19,947 nt of DNA from positions 465-20,411 of the forward strand of contig DHON01000021.1 in assembly GCA_002409965.1 (NCBI GenBank). Direction: 5' to 3'. Shown here piece by piece: positions 7,941 to 14,740 of the stretch. The notes under the pieces were generated by a model. That model made no database searches, was not told where the DNA came from, and saw only the letters and a list, made by a program, of their open reading frames with translations. Position numbers and translations under genes: made by a program. This DNA comes from Firmicutes bacterium UBA5389 (GTDB lineage: Bacteria > Bacillota > DTU025). How positions within the stretch are numbered: the stretch's first letter is position 1; every line of letters starts with the position of its first letter.

Positions 7941-10088
7941 ATGCGCACACCGATACCGTTTCGCGGCGAGGGCAAGCGCCTCTTGCCCCTGGCCCCGAGC
8001 TTTTTGGCGCTTGCCCTCGCCATCGCCCTATTCTTGCCGATTCAGCAGGGGGCTTGCGCAGAGGCGTTGCCCGCGAGCTACGACTACTACTTCGGGAACC
8101 TCCATTCCCACACTTCTTATTCCGATGGCGTGCTCACGCCATCCGATGCATTCAAGCACGCTAGAGACGCCGCCAGGATGGACTTCCACGCCGTCACCGA
8201 TCACGGCTATTACATGCAGGAGGCTACCAACCTGCATCACTGGTTCATGGCGCTCGAAGAGGCCGACCGGTTCTACGCGCCCGGCAGGTTCGTCACGCTC
8301 ATTGGGTATGAGTGGACATTCACCGACGGCCACATCAACGGTTTCGACACATCCCGTGCGGCCTCCCGCGACACGCAACGCAGCGTGCCTGAGTTTTTCG
8401 AGTTTCTGGCCGAGCACAGCGGCATCGGCATGTTCAACCATCCCAATTACGGCATCCAGCCGAACTGGAACGATTTTGAGTATAGTGGGCTGGGCGATGC
8501 GCACATATCCCTGCTCGAGGTGGGCTCGGGGCCGTACAGGCACAACATCCGGAACGAACGTGCCTACCGGCGCGCGCTTGATAGAGGTTGGCACATCGGA
8601 GCAACCAGCGACCAAGACAACCACCGGGCGGATTGGGGAACGGCTGCTCCCACCCGCACGTGCATCATAGCGACTGAGCTCACCCGGGAGGCGGTGCTCG
8701 CCGCCATGCGCGGCATGCACACCTACGCTACGGAAGACTCCAACGTCCGAGTGTTCTTCTCCTCCGGCGAAAGCGTGATGGGCGATGAGATCGTGATCGA
8801 CCCGAAAGCCCTGATGGCAGGCGAGCCACTGGAGTTTCGCGTCTATGTGTCGGATCCGGATGCCGCCGATCATCTGGAGCTGGTTCAGATCGTGGCGAGC
8901 GGCGGCGAGGTGGTCTGGGAAAGCGAGCTAGGGCAGGCGCCGCCGCACGCGACCGGCGCGATAGGCGGGGCATATGAGACTGTCGTAACGCTGGCGCCCC
9001 GGTCTTCATACAACTGGTACTATCTACGCGCTGTTCAGGGCGACGACGATGTCATAGTCACCAGCCCCATCTGGGTTACTACCGGCTCCGGCATCGCCGT
9101 GTGCGACTTCGCGCCCGCTGATGCCGTAGTTCGCGAAGGCCTGTCCACACGGGTGAAGGCAGAGATCGTTAACAGAAACAAGGGCGCAATAGACAGAGTC
9201 AAGGCTGTCCTCTACGAGACGGGGGAATCAGGCAGACGGGCTGTGTCGTCGCAGTGTGTCGATCTCACAGGATGGGCGGGGACGGACATATGGTTCGACT
9301 GGACTCCAACGGCGCCCGGCGAAGCCCGACTGCAGCTGGAGCTGGTCCTTCCGGGGCGCGAGGTTCCGGAGCTTTTCCAGGCAGCGCCAATCCTGGCGCG
9401 CGGGGCCGGCATCACGCGCGTGCTGATCGATGAGGGCCACAACAACAGGTATTCCGGCTACATGGATGGCCTCATCGCGCTGCTTGCGGCATCCGACTAC
9501 AGCCCCGAGATCGGCGAACACGCGATAGCCCCCGAAGTGCTTGCGGGAACCGACATCCTGGTCGTGAACTTGCCCGAGATCGGGTTTGCGCTGACTCCCA
9601 CATCGTTCGAACAGATCGAACTGGAAGCGATTGCCGGCTTCGTGGAGCAGGGAGGATCCCTGCTGCTCGCGGGGTGGTCGCATAGCGCTGACGGCTCGCG
9701 CACAAGTGAGCAGTTCAACGCGTTGCTCCAGCTTATGCAGGCTTCTGTCAGGTTTGCCGATGACGAGCTCCAGATGGACGGCTCGTCCTCCATACATGTC
9801 CACTGGGGGCCGGGCCAGGGGTCCGGGCGCCCCATTTTCGCATCCGAGGCGTGCTCGTTGATGGCCGCGGGCCAAGCCCAAGCCCAGGCCCCGGGCACAA
9901 CAGTCCTTGCGCGCTCCGCCGCCGGCATCGTCTTCGCAGCCGGAGAGCTGATCGGGAGCGGTCGAGTCGCGTGCCTGGGCGCTCCGGTCTACTCGCTGTT
10001 TGACCTGAAGCGGGAGCTGTTCGCGAATTCCGATTTCACACTGGCAGTCATGGCGTGGCTCGCCGGAGAGGAGTGGACCGCGCATTGA
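7941..10088 (+). CDS. Secreted PHP-domain metallohydrolase with C-terminal GATase-like domain
   Basis: This is a 715-aa exported enzyme. A type I signal peptide (about residues 1-41, ending ACA-EA, no lipobox) leads into a PHP (CehA/McbA-type) metal-dependent hydrolase domain, about residues 47-260. Likely metal ligands are H55 and H57 (NLHSHTSYSDG), D87/H88 (VTDHG), E124 (GYEWT), H167 (FNHPNYG) and D224-H228 (SDQDNH). Residues 270-390 look beta-rich and about 395-490 resemble a CARDB-type Ig-like domain. From about 493 the sequence (VLIDEGHNNRYSGYMDGL..., DILVVNLPEIGF, GGSLLLAG) resembles a class I glutamine-amidotransferase-like fold as in DUF4350/GldG-type proteins. PHP enzymes usually hydrolyse phosphoesters; CehA-type ones also act on other esters, so the substrate is unknown. 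ATG 7941 has GGAGGT 8 nt upstream. The gene lies inside a transporter operon and its stop overlaps the next start. Confidence 0.85.
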   Translation: MRTPIPFRGEGKRLLPLAPSFLALALAIALFLPIQQGACAEALPASYDYYFGNLHSHTSYSDGVLTPSDAFKHARDAARMDFHAVTDHGYYMQEATNLHHWFMALEEADRFYAPGRFVTLIGYEWTFTDGHINGFDTSRAASRDTQRSVPEFFEFLAEHSGIGMFNHPNYGIQPNWNDFEYSGLGDAHISLLEVGSGPYRHNIRNERAYRRALDRGWHIGATSDQDNHRADWGTAAPTRTCIIATELTREAVLAAMRGMHTYATEDSNVRVFFSSGESVMGDEIVIDPKALMAGEPLEFRVYVSDPDAADHLELVQIVASGGEVVWESELGQAPPHATGAIGGAYETVVTLAPRSSYNWYYLRAVQGDDDVIVTSPIWVTTGSGIAVCDFAPADAVVREGLSTRVKAEIVNRNKGAIDRVKAVLYETGESGRRAVSSQCVDLTGWAGTDIWFDWTPTAPGEARLQLELVLPGREVPELFQAAPILARGAGITRVLIDEGHNNRYSGYMDGLIALLAASDYSPEIGEHAIAPEVLAGTDILVVNLPEIGFALTPTSFEQIELEAIAGFVEQGGSLLLAGWSHSADGSRTSEQFNALLQLMQASVRFADDELQMDGSSSIHVHWGPGQGSGRPIFASEACSLMAAGQAQAQAPGTTVLARSAAGIVFAAGELIGSGRVACLGAPVYSLFDLKRELFANSDFTLAVMAWLAGEEWTAH

Positions 10089-10990
10089 ACCAGTCGAACA
10101 GTAGGAGGAAGCGCGCTCGCGACACAATGGCAGCCTATCTGTATCTGGCGCCGGCGCTCATCATACTGGTGGTATTTCACTTCTTCCCCGCCTTCTACGC
10201 TCTCTACCTGAGCTTGTTCGACACGAACCTGTTCGGGCGGTGGGACTGGGTCGGGCTGGGGAACTACGCTGAACTCCTTCACGATTCCGACTTCATTCGT
10301 TCGCTGGCCAACACGGGCAAGTACGTGCTGGGCACAGTTCCGACCGGCATCGCCCTCGCGCTTGCCATAGCGGGATTGCTCAACCAACGCATACGCGGAC
10401 TGGCGACGTACCGGACGGCCTTCTTCCTTCCGTACGTCACGCCAGTGGTGGCGATTTCGATTGTATGGACGTGGATATACAAGGAGGACTCCGCCGGGAT
10501 GCTCAACGCTGTCCTCTCCTGGTTCGGGATCGGCCCGCAGGCGTGGTTGCTCGACCCCAGATGGGCCATGTTTGCGCTTTGCCTGATGAGCGTATGGAGG
10601 CACCTGGGATACAACGTCGTGATATTCCTGGCGGGCTTGCAGGATATACCGGCTGAGTACTACGAGGCGGCCGAGATCGACGGCGCCAGCGGGTGGGCCA
10701 TGTTCTCCAAGATCACCTGGCCATTGCTATCGCCTACCACCTACTTCATCACGATGATCTCGATCATCGGCTCATTCCAGGTGTTCACCCAGGTGTACGT
10801 GCTGTGGCCGTCCGCGCTGGGAGGACCCCTAGGCACCACTCGGGTGGTAGTCAAGTACCTCTACGACATGGCATGGGGGTCATACAAGTTCGGATATGCG
10901 TCTGCCATCGGTTACACGCTGTTCGCCATCATCTTCGTGCTCACCCTGATCCAACGCAACGTGGCAGGCCGCCGCGTGCACTATCAGTGA
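10085..10990 (+). CDS. ABC transporter permease, MalF/UgpA type
   Basis: This is an inner-membrane subunit (301 aa, about six membrane helices) of a carbohydrate-type importer. After a short basic N-terminus (NSRRKRARD) come the first helix (AAYLYLAPALIILVVF) and, near the C-terminus, the EAA loop EYYEAAEIDGASGWAMFSKITWPLLSP that contacts the ATPase. TTG 10085 is chosen because it overlaps the stop of the PHP gene in a TTGA and has GGAGAGGAG 11-12 nt upstream, which suggests translational coupling; the frame is open up to a GTG at 10055 and an internal ATG at 10129 lacks a close site. It pairs with the permease that follows. No ATPase gene lies in the cassette, so a shared MsmX/UgpC-type ATPase elsewhere is likely. 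Confidence 0.93.
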   Translation: MNQSNSRRKRARDTMAAYLYLAPALIILVVFHFFPAFYALYLSLFDTNLFGRWDWVGLGNYAELLHDSDFIRSLANTGKYVLGTVPTGIALALAIAGLLNQRIRGLATYRTAFFLPYVTPVVAISIVWTWIYKEDSAGMLNAVLSWFGIGPQAWLLDPRWAMFALCLMSVWRHLGYNVVIFLAGLQDIPAEYYEAAEIDGASGWAMFSKITWPLLSPTTYFITMISIIGSFQVFTQVYVLWPSALGGPLGTTRVVVKYLYDMAWGSYKFGYASAIGYTLFAIIFVLTLIQRNVAGRRVHYQ

Positions 10991-11034
10991 GAGGCACTGT
11001 GACCGAGCTGTCCAAGGGGCAAGGGGGATGAAAG

Positions 11035-11868
11035 ATGTCCAAAGCGCACAAGACTGCCCGCATGAGTGTGGTGTACGTCCTTCTCACGGTGGGCGCCGTG
11101 ATGATGCTGATGCCGTTCTACTACATGCTCAGCACTTCGGTGAAAGCCCCTGAGGAGCTCTATGTAAATAGACTGGTCTGGTTTCCCAGCAAGATAGTGT
11201 GGAAGAACTACGCCGATGCATGGAACGAAGAGCCGTATTTCCCGCGCTACTTCTTCAACTCGGCGTTCATCGCCACAGTTACCACGGCGCTGCAGCTGTT
11301 GACATCGGCGCTGGCGGCGTACGCCTTCTCCAACATCGATTTTTGGGGCAAGGAGACGATCTTTATGATCCTGCTGGGCACCATGATGATACCCAGCCAG
11401 GTCACGCTGGTGCCCAACTACGCCATCATAGCCAAACTGGGCTGGATTGATACGTACAAAGCCCTCATAGTCCCCTTCACAGCCAGCGTGTTTGGGATAT
11501 TCATGATGAGGCAGTTTTTCCAGACCATCCCCCTGGAGATGTGGGACGCGGCCCAGATAGACGGGTGTTCGAGGTTCAGATACCTGTGGGTTGTCATGGT
11601 CCCCCTGGCCAAGCCGATCTTCGTGACCAGCGGGCTGTTCACCTTCATCGGCGGCTGGAACAGCTTCCTGTGGCCGCTGATTGTGACCAACTCCGACCAC
11701 CTTCGCACGATCCAGGTGGGCCTGTCGCGGTTCAACCAGGAGTTCGGAACCCGACCTGACCTGCTTATGGCTGCATCCACGTTCGCCATAGCCCCGCTGG
11801 TAGTGCTGTTTTTCATCGCGCAGAACCAGTTCATTCAGGGCATAGCCCGAACAGGCCTGAAGAGCTGA
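11035..11868 (+). CDS. ABC transporter permease, MalG/UgpE type
   Basis: This is the second membrane subunit of the importer (277 aa, about six helices). The N-terminal helix MSVVYVLLTVGAVMMLMPFYYML is followed by the family phrase STSVKAPEELYVNRLVWFP. The EAA loop is EMWDAAQIDGCSRFRYLWVVMVPLAKP, where the first A of the motif region reads DAA, within normal family variation. The C-terminal NQFIQGIARTGLKS is the usual ending (QRYFVQGLTAGAVKG-like). ATG 11035 has AGGGGG 7 nt upstream. It lies 44 nt after the first permease, and holA begins 41 nt after its stop with no terminator in between. Confidence 0.94.
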   Translation: MSKAHKTARMSVVYVLLTVGAVMMLMPFYYMLSTSVKAPEELYVNRLVWFPSKIVWKNYADAWNEEPYFPRYFFNSAFIATVTTALQLLTSALAAYAFSNIDFWGKETIFMILLGTMMIPSQVTLVPNYAIIAKLGWIDTYKALIVPFTASVFGIFMMRQFFQTIPLEMWDAAQIDGCSRFRYLWVVMVPLAKPIFVTSGLFTFIGGWNSFLWPLIVTNSDHLRTIQVGLSRFNQEFGTRPDLLMAASTFAIAPLVVLFFIAQNQFIQGIARTGLKS

Positions 11869-11909
11869 CGGCTGCCTGAGAAGTAACTGAGAGCTTGAGG
11901 AGGATTGGA

Positions 11910-12947
11910 TTGAGGCCGGACGTAGCACAGACCATCAAGAAGGGCAAGATCGCTCCGATCTATATCTTGTACGGAGAGGACTCGTACTCCCGCGGGCGCA
12001 ACGCCGATGAAATCATGGCGAAACTAACGTCCATGAGAGGAGGGGCCGATGTAAACACATTCGACGCCGCCGAATCCTCCGTGGACGATATCGCATCGGC
12101 TGTGATGACCGCGCCCATGTTCGCATCGGCGCGGGTGGTAGTAGTCCGCCGGTTCGAGGAAATGCCCGCCGCCGATCAAGCTCGTCTCATTCGGACGTTG
12201 GCCCCGGGGAAGCGTCCAACGGATATTCGGGTGCCGGATGAGACCCACGTAGTGATCGTCTCCTCATCCAAGACCGTGCCGCGCAAGGAGGTCAACGTAG
12301 CCGGGCCCAACGCGTCCGCGTTCGAGTTCAAGCCGGCTTACGCTCGCGATGCCAGGGCTTTCGTGTTCGAGCGTGCCAGGGAACTGGGCGTCAGGATCGA
12401 TCCCGATGCCGCATCGCTGCTCCTCGAGCTAGCCGGTCTGGACTACGCGGCGATATCTCAGGAGCTGGAGAAGGTCATCACCTATCTCGGGCCCGGCGGC
12501 CGAAAGATAGGGGTTGACGACATCAGGGCCGCTGTGGGCAGGAGTTCGTCTCAGACCATCTTCGATTTCTGCGATGCGGTGATGAGCGGCAACAGCTCAC
12601 AGGCCCTGGGTGCCTTAGCCGACTTGATCCGCAGCGAGCGCCAGGTGCTCTCAATCCAGAGCACACTTGCCACGCAGCTCAGACGGCTCATGGCCGCCCG
12701 CGTCTTGCTCGACGGCGGTAGCACTCAGGATGAGGCCGCGACCACCCTGGCTGCCGGGAATCCCCGGATGAAGTGGAGGGAGTCCAAGAGTGCGGCTCAG
12801 GCCGCGAGGCTCACTCAGACACAGATAGCGGCCATGCTCTCTCGGATCGCCCGGGCCGATGTCGACATCAAGACGGGCGCGATGTCGGAGAGCCTGGCCA
12901 TGGAGGTACTTGTATCGGACCTGTGCGCACAGCAAAAACTCCAGTAA
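11910..12947 (+). CDS. holA: DNA polymerase III delta subunit
   Basis: HolA opens the sliding clamp as part of the clamp loader during chromosome replication. The 345-aa length matches the Bacillota HolA/YqeN proteins (about 345). Recognisable parts are the N-terminal AAA+-like fold (IAPIYILYGEDSYSRGRNADEIMAKL; FASARVVVVRRFEE), the middle region (ELGVRIDPDAASLLLELAGLDYAAISQELEKVITYL) and the C-terminal helical collar domain with IFDFCDAVMSGNSSQALGALADLI. TTG 11910 is chosen because AGGAGG (11898-11903) lies 6 nt before it; an upstream in-frame TTG at 11895 would put that site inside the gene. The gene follows the transporter cassette without a terminator, so transcription from the cassette probably reaches it unless a promoter hides upstream. 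It converges with rpsT. Confidence 0.94.
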   Translation: MRPDVAQTIKKGKIAPIYILYGEDSYSRGRNADEIMAKLTSMRGGADVNTFDAAESSVDDIASAVMTAPMFASARVVVVRRFEEMPAADQARLIRTLAPGKRPTDIRVPDETHVVIVSSSKTVPRKEVNVAGPNASAFEFKPAYARDARAFVFERARELGVRIDPDAASLLLELAGLDYAAISQELEKVITYLGPGGRKIGVDDIRAAVGRSSSQTIFDFCDAVMSGNSSQALGALADLIRSERQVLSIQSTLATQLRRLMAARVLLDGGSTQDEAATTLAAGNPRMKWRESKSAAQAARLTQTQIAAMLSRIARADVDIKTGAMSESLAMEVLVSDLCAQQKLQ

Positions 12948-12962
12948 CACTCGTTACCGGAG
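12934..12962 (-). terminator. Rho-independent terminator of rpsT
   Basis: Read on the reverse strand, CTCC-G-GTAAC (12962-12953) pairs with GTTAC-T-GGAG (12948-12939) around a 4-nt loop, with one G/T apposition, followed directly by five T (12938-12934). This is a clean terminator 42 nt past the rpsT stop. It overlaps the last codons and the TAA stop (12945-12947) of the converging holA. On the forward strand the hairpin has no T-run, so it should act in one direction only. Confidence 0.85.
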
Positions 12963-13004
12963 CCATGCAAAGCATCGCTATACCGCTATACTGCGCGATT
13001 TCAG

Positions 13005-13277
13005 CTACTCAGCCTGGGCCGCCTTATTCGCCCTGCGCGCGAGCCGGGACTTGCGCCTCGCGGCCTGGTTCCTGTGGACTACGCCCTTCTTGGCTGCGCG
13101 ATCCACAGTGCTGAAAGCGCGGTTCAACTCCTGAACAGAGCCCTCCGGACCCGCGTTGATCAATGCCTCATTGCACCTGCGAATGGCAGTCTTGACGGAG
13201 GACTTGATCGAAGCGTTCCTTAGCGCCCGTACCTCTGTGGTTCTAGCACGCTTTTTCGCCGACTTGATGTTTGGCAC
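13005..13277 (-). CDS. rpsT: Small ribosomal subunit protein bS20
   Basis: bS20 is a primary binding protein of 16S rRNA in the 30S subunit. The 90-aa product begins PNIKSAKKRARTTEVRALRNASIKSSVKTAIRR, the family signature, and ends in a basic ARRKSRLARRANKAAQAE tail; length is normal. The start is GTG (13277-13275) behind a perfect AGGAGGTGA (complement of 13284-13292) at ideal spacing. The gene is on the reverse strand among forward genes, convergent with holA and divergent from gpr, the common Bacillota arrangement. It is a single-gene unit with its own promoter (13317-13345) and terminator (12934-12962). Confidence 0.97.
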   Translation of the reverse strand: MPNIKSAKKRARTTEVRALRNASIKSSVKTAIRRCNEALINAGPEGSVQELNRAFSTVDRAAKKGVVHRNQAARRKSRLARRANKAAQAE

Positions 13278-13316
13278 CTTTCGTCACCTCCTCCGCCGCC
13301 AGATTGCACGACTATG

Positions 13317-13345
13317 ATTCTACCATGCACGAAGTGTCCTTGCAA
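13317..13345 (-). promoter_or_regulatory. Sigma-A promoter of rpsT
   Basis: On the reverse strand TTGCAA (complement of 13340-13345) and TAGAAT (complement of 13317-13322) are separated by exactly 17 nt, close to the TTGACA/TATAAT consensus. Transcription would start near 13310, giving a leader of about 33 nt with AGGAGGTGA before the GTG start. Confidence 0.8.
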
Positions 13346-13358
13346 GTGACGCCATCAC

Positions 13359-13375
13359 TGTCGAGATTCTCGACA
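13359..13375. promoter_or_regulatory. Perfect 17-bp palindrome, operator candidate
   Basis: TGTCGAGA (13359-13366), central T, TCTCGACA (13368-13375): a perfect inverted repeat with 8-bp arms. A loop of one base makes an RNA hairpin unlikely, so a dimeric DNA-binding protein is the better guess. It covers the -35 of the forward promoter-like pair and lies 14 bp upstream of the rpsT -35. I do not match it to LexA, CIRCE, CtsR or cre consensus sites. Confidence 0.5.
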
Positions 13376-13399
13376 CCTCGCCGAAAACGCGTCGATAAT
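13370..13399 (+). promoter_or_regulatory. Possible forward sigma-A-type promoter upstream of gpr
   Basis: TCGACA (13370-13375) and GATAAT (13394-13399), 18 nt apart, each differ from consensus by one base. Its -35 is the right arm of the 17-bp palindrome. A start near 13406 would leave a leader of about 180 nt before gpr. gpr is normally read by forespore sigma factors, so this may serve another transcript or be chance. Confidence 0.4.
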
Positions 13400-13588
13400 A
13401 CAGACACCGAAGTCTTCCCATTGCCCCGGGAGCCCATCTCCGCGTGTTTCCTGCATGCCGCGCGCTGTGCTCGCCGGCCGGCGTCCCGATTGCGCGCCTG
13501 CCGGTTGGGCAAGACTACTCCCGACGATGTGCAGATAACGCGCTGACGCGCTGCTGCGCTGACACGCCATCAGAGGGAGGTCTTGCTC

Positions 13589-14677
13589 TTGGACTTCAAT
13601 CGCGCTTTTGGCTCGAAGCGGCGCCCGTGCCAGAGCTTCGAGCGCCTGTCCACCGAGGAGTCGTCGCCGGGAGGCGGATCGCTCCGAACCGATCTGGCTG
13701 TCGAGGCTCATGAGGTGATCAAGCAGAGCATGGGTCCTTCGATTCCGGGGGTGAACGCCAGAACGGACGAGACTGATTTCGGTTCCATAACCCGGGTGGC
13801 GATAACCACTGAACAGGCAGCCAGAGCCCTTGGCAAGGCAATGGGCAACTACATAACCATTGACGCTCCAGACCTGCCTCTGCGCGACCGCGAGCTGCAG
13901 AGCCAGGTCTCGCAGGCACTCGCGCGCGAACTGGTAGGCCTGATACGGGCGAATCTGAACAACGTGGATTTCTGGACGGTGCCGGATTTCACTACTCTCG
14001 TGTGTGGTCTGGGAAACTGGAACGCAACGCCCGATGCCATCGGCCCGCTGGTGGCCGGCAAAGTCATGGTCACGCGACACGTGTATTCCATGACCCCGCC
14101 TGAAAAGCGGGGAGGGCTCAAGGCGGTGGCGGCCATATCTCCCGGAGTCCTGGGCCTTACCGGCATAGAGACCGCGGAGGTGATTTTGGGCGTTGTCGGA
14201 CGCCTCCGGCCCAACCTCGTAATCGTGGTGGACGCTCTGGCGGCTCGCGGCGTGTCGCGGCTGGGCACGACAATCCAGCTGGGCGATACCGGGATTCAGC
14301 CCGGATCGGGGGTGGGGAACAGGAGGTTCGGCATAACTCGCGAGACCATCGGCGTTCCCGTGATCGCCGTTGGCGTTCCTACCGTGGTGCACGCCATGAC
14401 CATCGTTGCAGACGCTCTCAACATCATGGGACAGGCACAGCAAGGCATGGGCCCGCAGCCGCCGGGCGGACCTCGCAGCATCCAGGATATAGCGGGCGCA
14501 TCGCAGCTGCCTCCAGCCGTCAGCCAGATGCTCCAGCCCTACCTTGGTACGCTGATCATAACCCCCAAGGAGGTAGATGTCCTGGCCAAGGAGCTCTCCG
14601 ACGTGGTCGCCGGCGGGATCAACTACGCGCTGCATCCCGCCATAGACGAGGAGGAGATATATCAGTACTTGCAGTGA
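13589..14677 (+). CDS. gpr: Spore germination protease GPR
   Basis: GPR is the aspartic-type protease (family A25) that degrades small acid-soluble spore proteins in the germinating spore core; it is made in the forespore as a zymogen. The 362-aa protein shows RTDLAVEAHEV (33-43), NYITIDAPDL, GLGNWNATPDAIGP with D149, and IVVVDALAARG with D215. The 66-residue distance between those two Asp equals that between D127 and D193, the reported catalytic pair of Bacillus megaterium GPR, so the active site is intact and the N-terminus is about 22 residues longer, giving a longer propeptide. TTG 13589 is chosen because GAGGGAGGT lies 7 nt upstream; TTG 13583 is too close to it. spoIIP follows 63 nt downstream, as in Bacillus. 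Confidence 0.95.
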   Translation: MDFNRAFGSKRRPCQSFERLSTEESSPGGGSLRTDLAVEAHEVIKQSMGPSIPGVNARTDETDFGSITRVAITTEQAARALGKAMGNYITIDAPDLPLRDRELQSQVSQALARELVGLIRANLNNVDFWTVPDFTTLVCGLGNWNATPDAIGPLVAGKVMVTRHVYSMTPPEKRGGLKAVAAISPGVLGLTGIETAEVILGVVGRLRPNLVIVVDALAARGVSRLGTTIQLGDTGIQPGSGVGNRRFGITRETIGVPVIAVGVPTVVHAMTIVADALNIMGQAQQGMGPQPPGGPRSIQDIAGASQLPPAVSQMLQPYLGTLIITPKEVDVLAKELSDVVAGGINYALHPAIDEEEIYQYLQ

Positions 14678-14688
14678 CGAGCCCTTAC

Positions 14689-14715
14689 GAATACCGCCCG
14701 CGCCTGCAGAATACA
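14689..14715 (+). promoter_or_regulatory. Possible sporulation-type promoter of spoIIP
   Basis: GAATA (14689-14693) and AATACA (14710-14715), 16 nt apart, lie in the short gpr-spoIIP gap. They loosely resemble sporulation sigma factor sites (GNATA-type -35; ATACA-type -10 as for sigma-E), but spacing and bases fit no class well. spoIIP in Bacillus has its own sporulation promoter plus read-through from gpr, which is why the site is listed. Confidence 0.22.
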
Positions 14716-14740
14716 GCTGCAAAGAGAAGGGGTGGTCTCT

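Larger units (their letters stand above)
13278..13588. other. Divergent rpsT-gpr intergenic region
   Basis: About 310 nt without a credible gene. From rpsT toward gpr it holds the rpsT ribosome binding site, a strong reverse-strand sigma-A promoter (13317-13345), a perfect 17-bp palindrome (13359-13375), a forward promoter-like pair (13370-13399), then GC-rich sequence and a GCGCTGAC-type repeat cluster (13539-13565) before the gpr ribosome binding site GAGGGAGGT (13573-13581). I do not see a clear sigma-F or sigma-G site for gpr. Confidence 0.6.

Noticed and set aside
13271..13546. A 91-residue forward frame in the rpsT-gpr spacer
   Set aside because: No ribosome binding site, no recognisable family, and it runs over the rpsT promoter, the palindrome and the second promoter.
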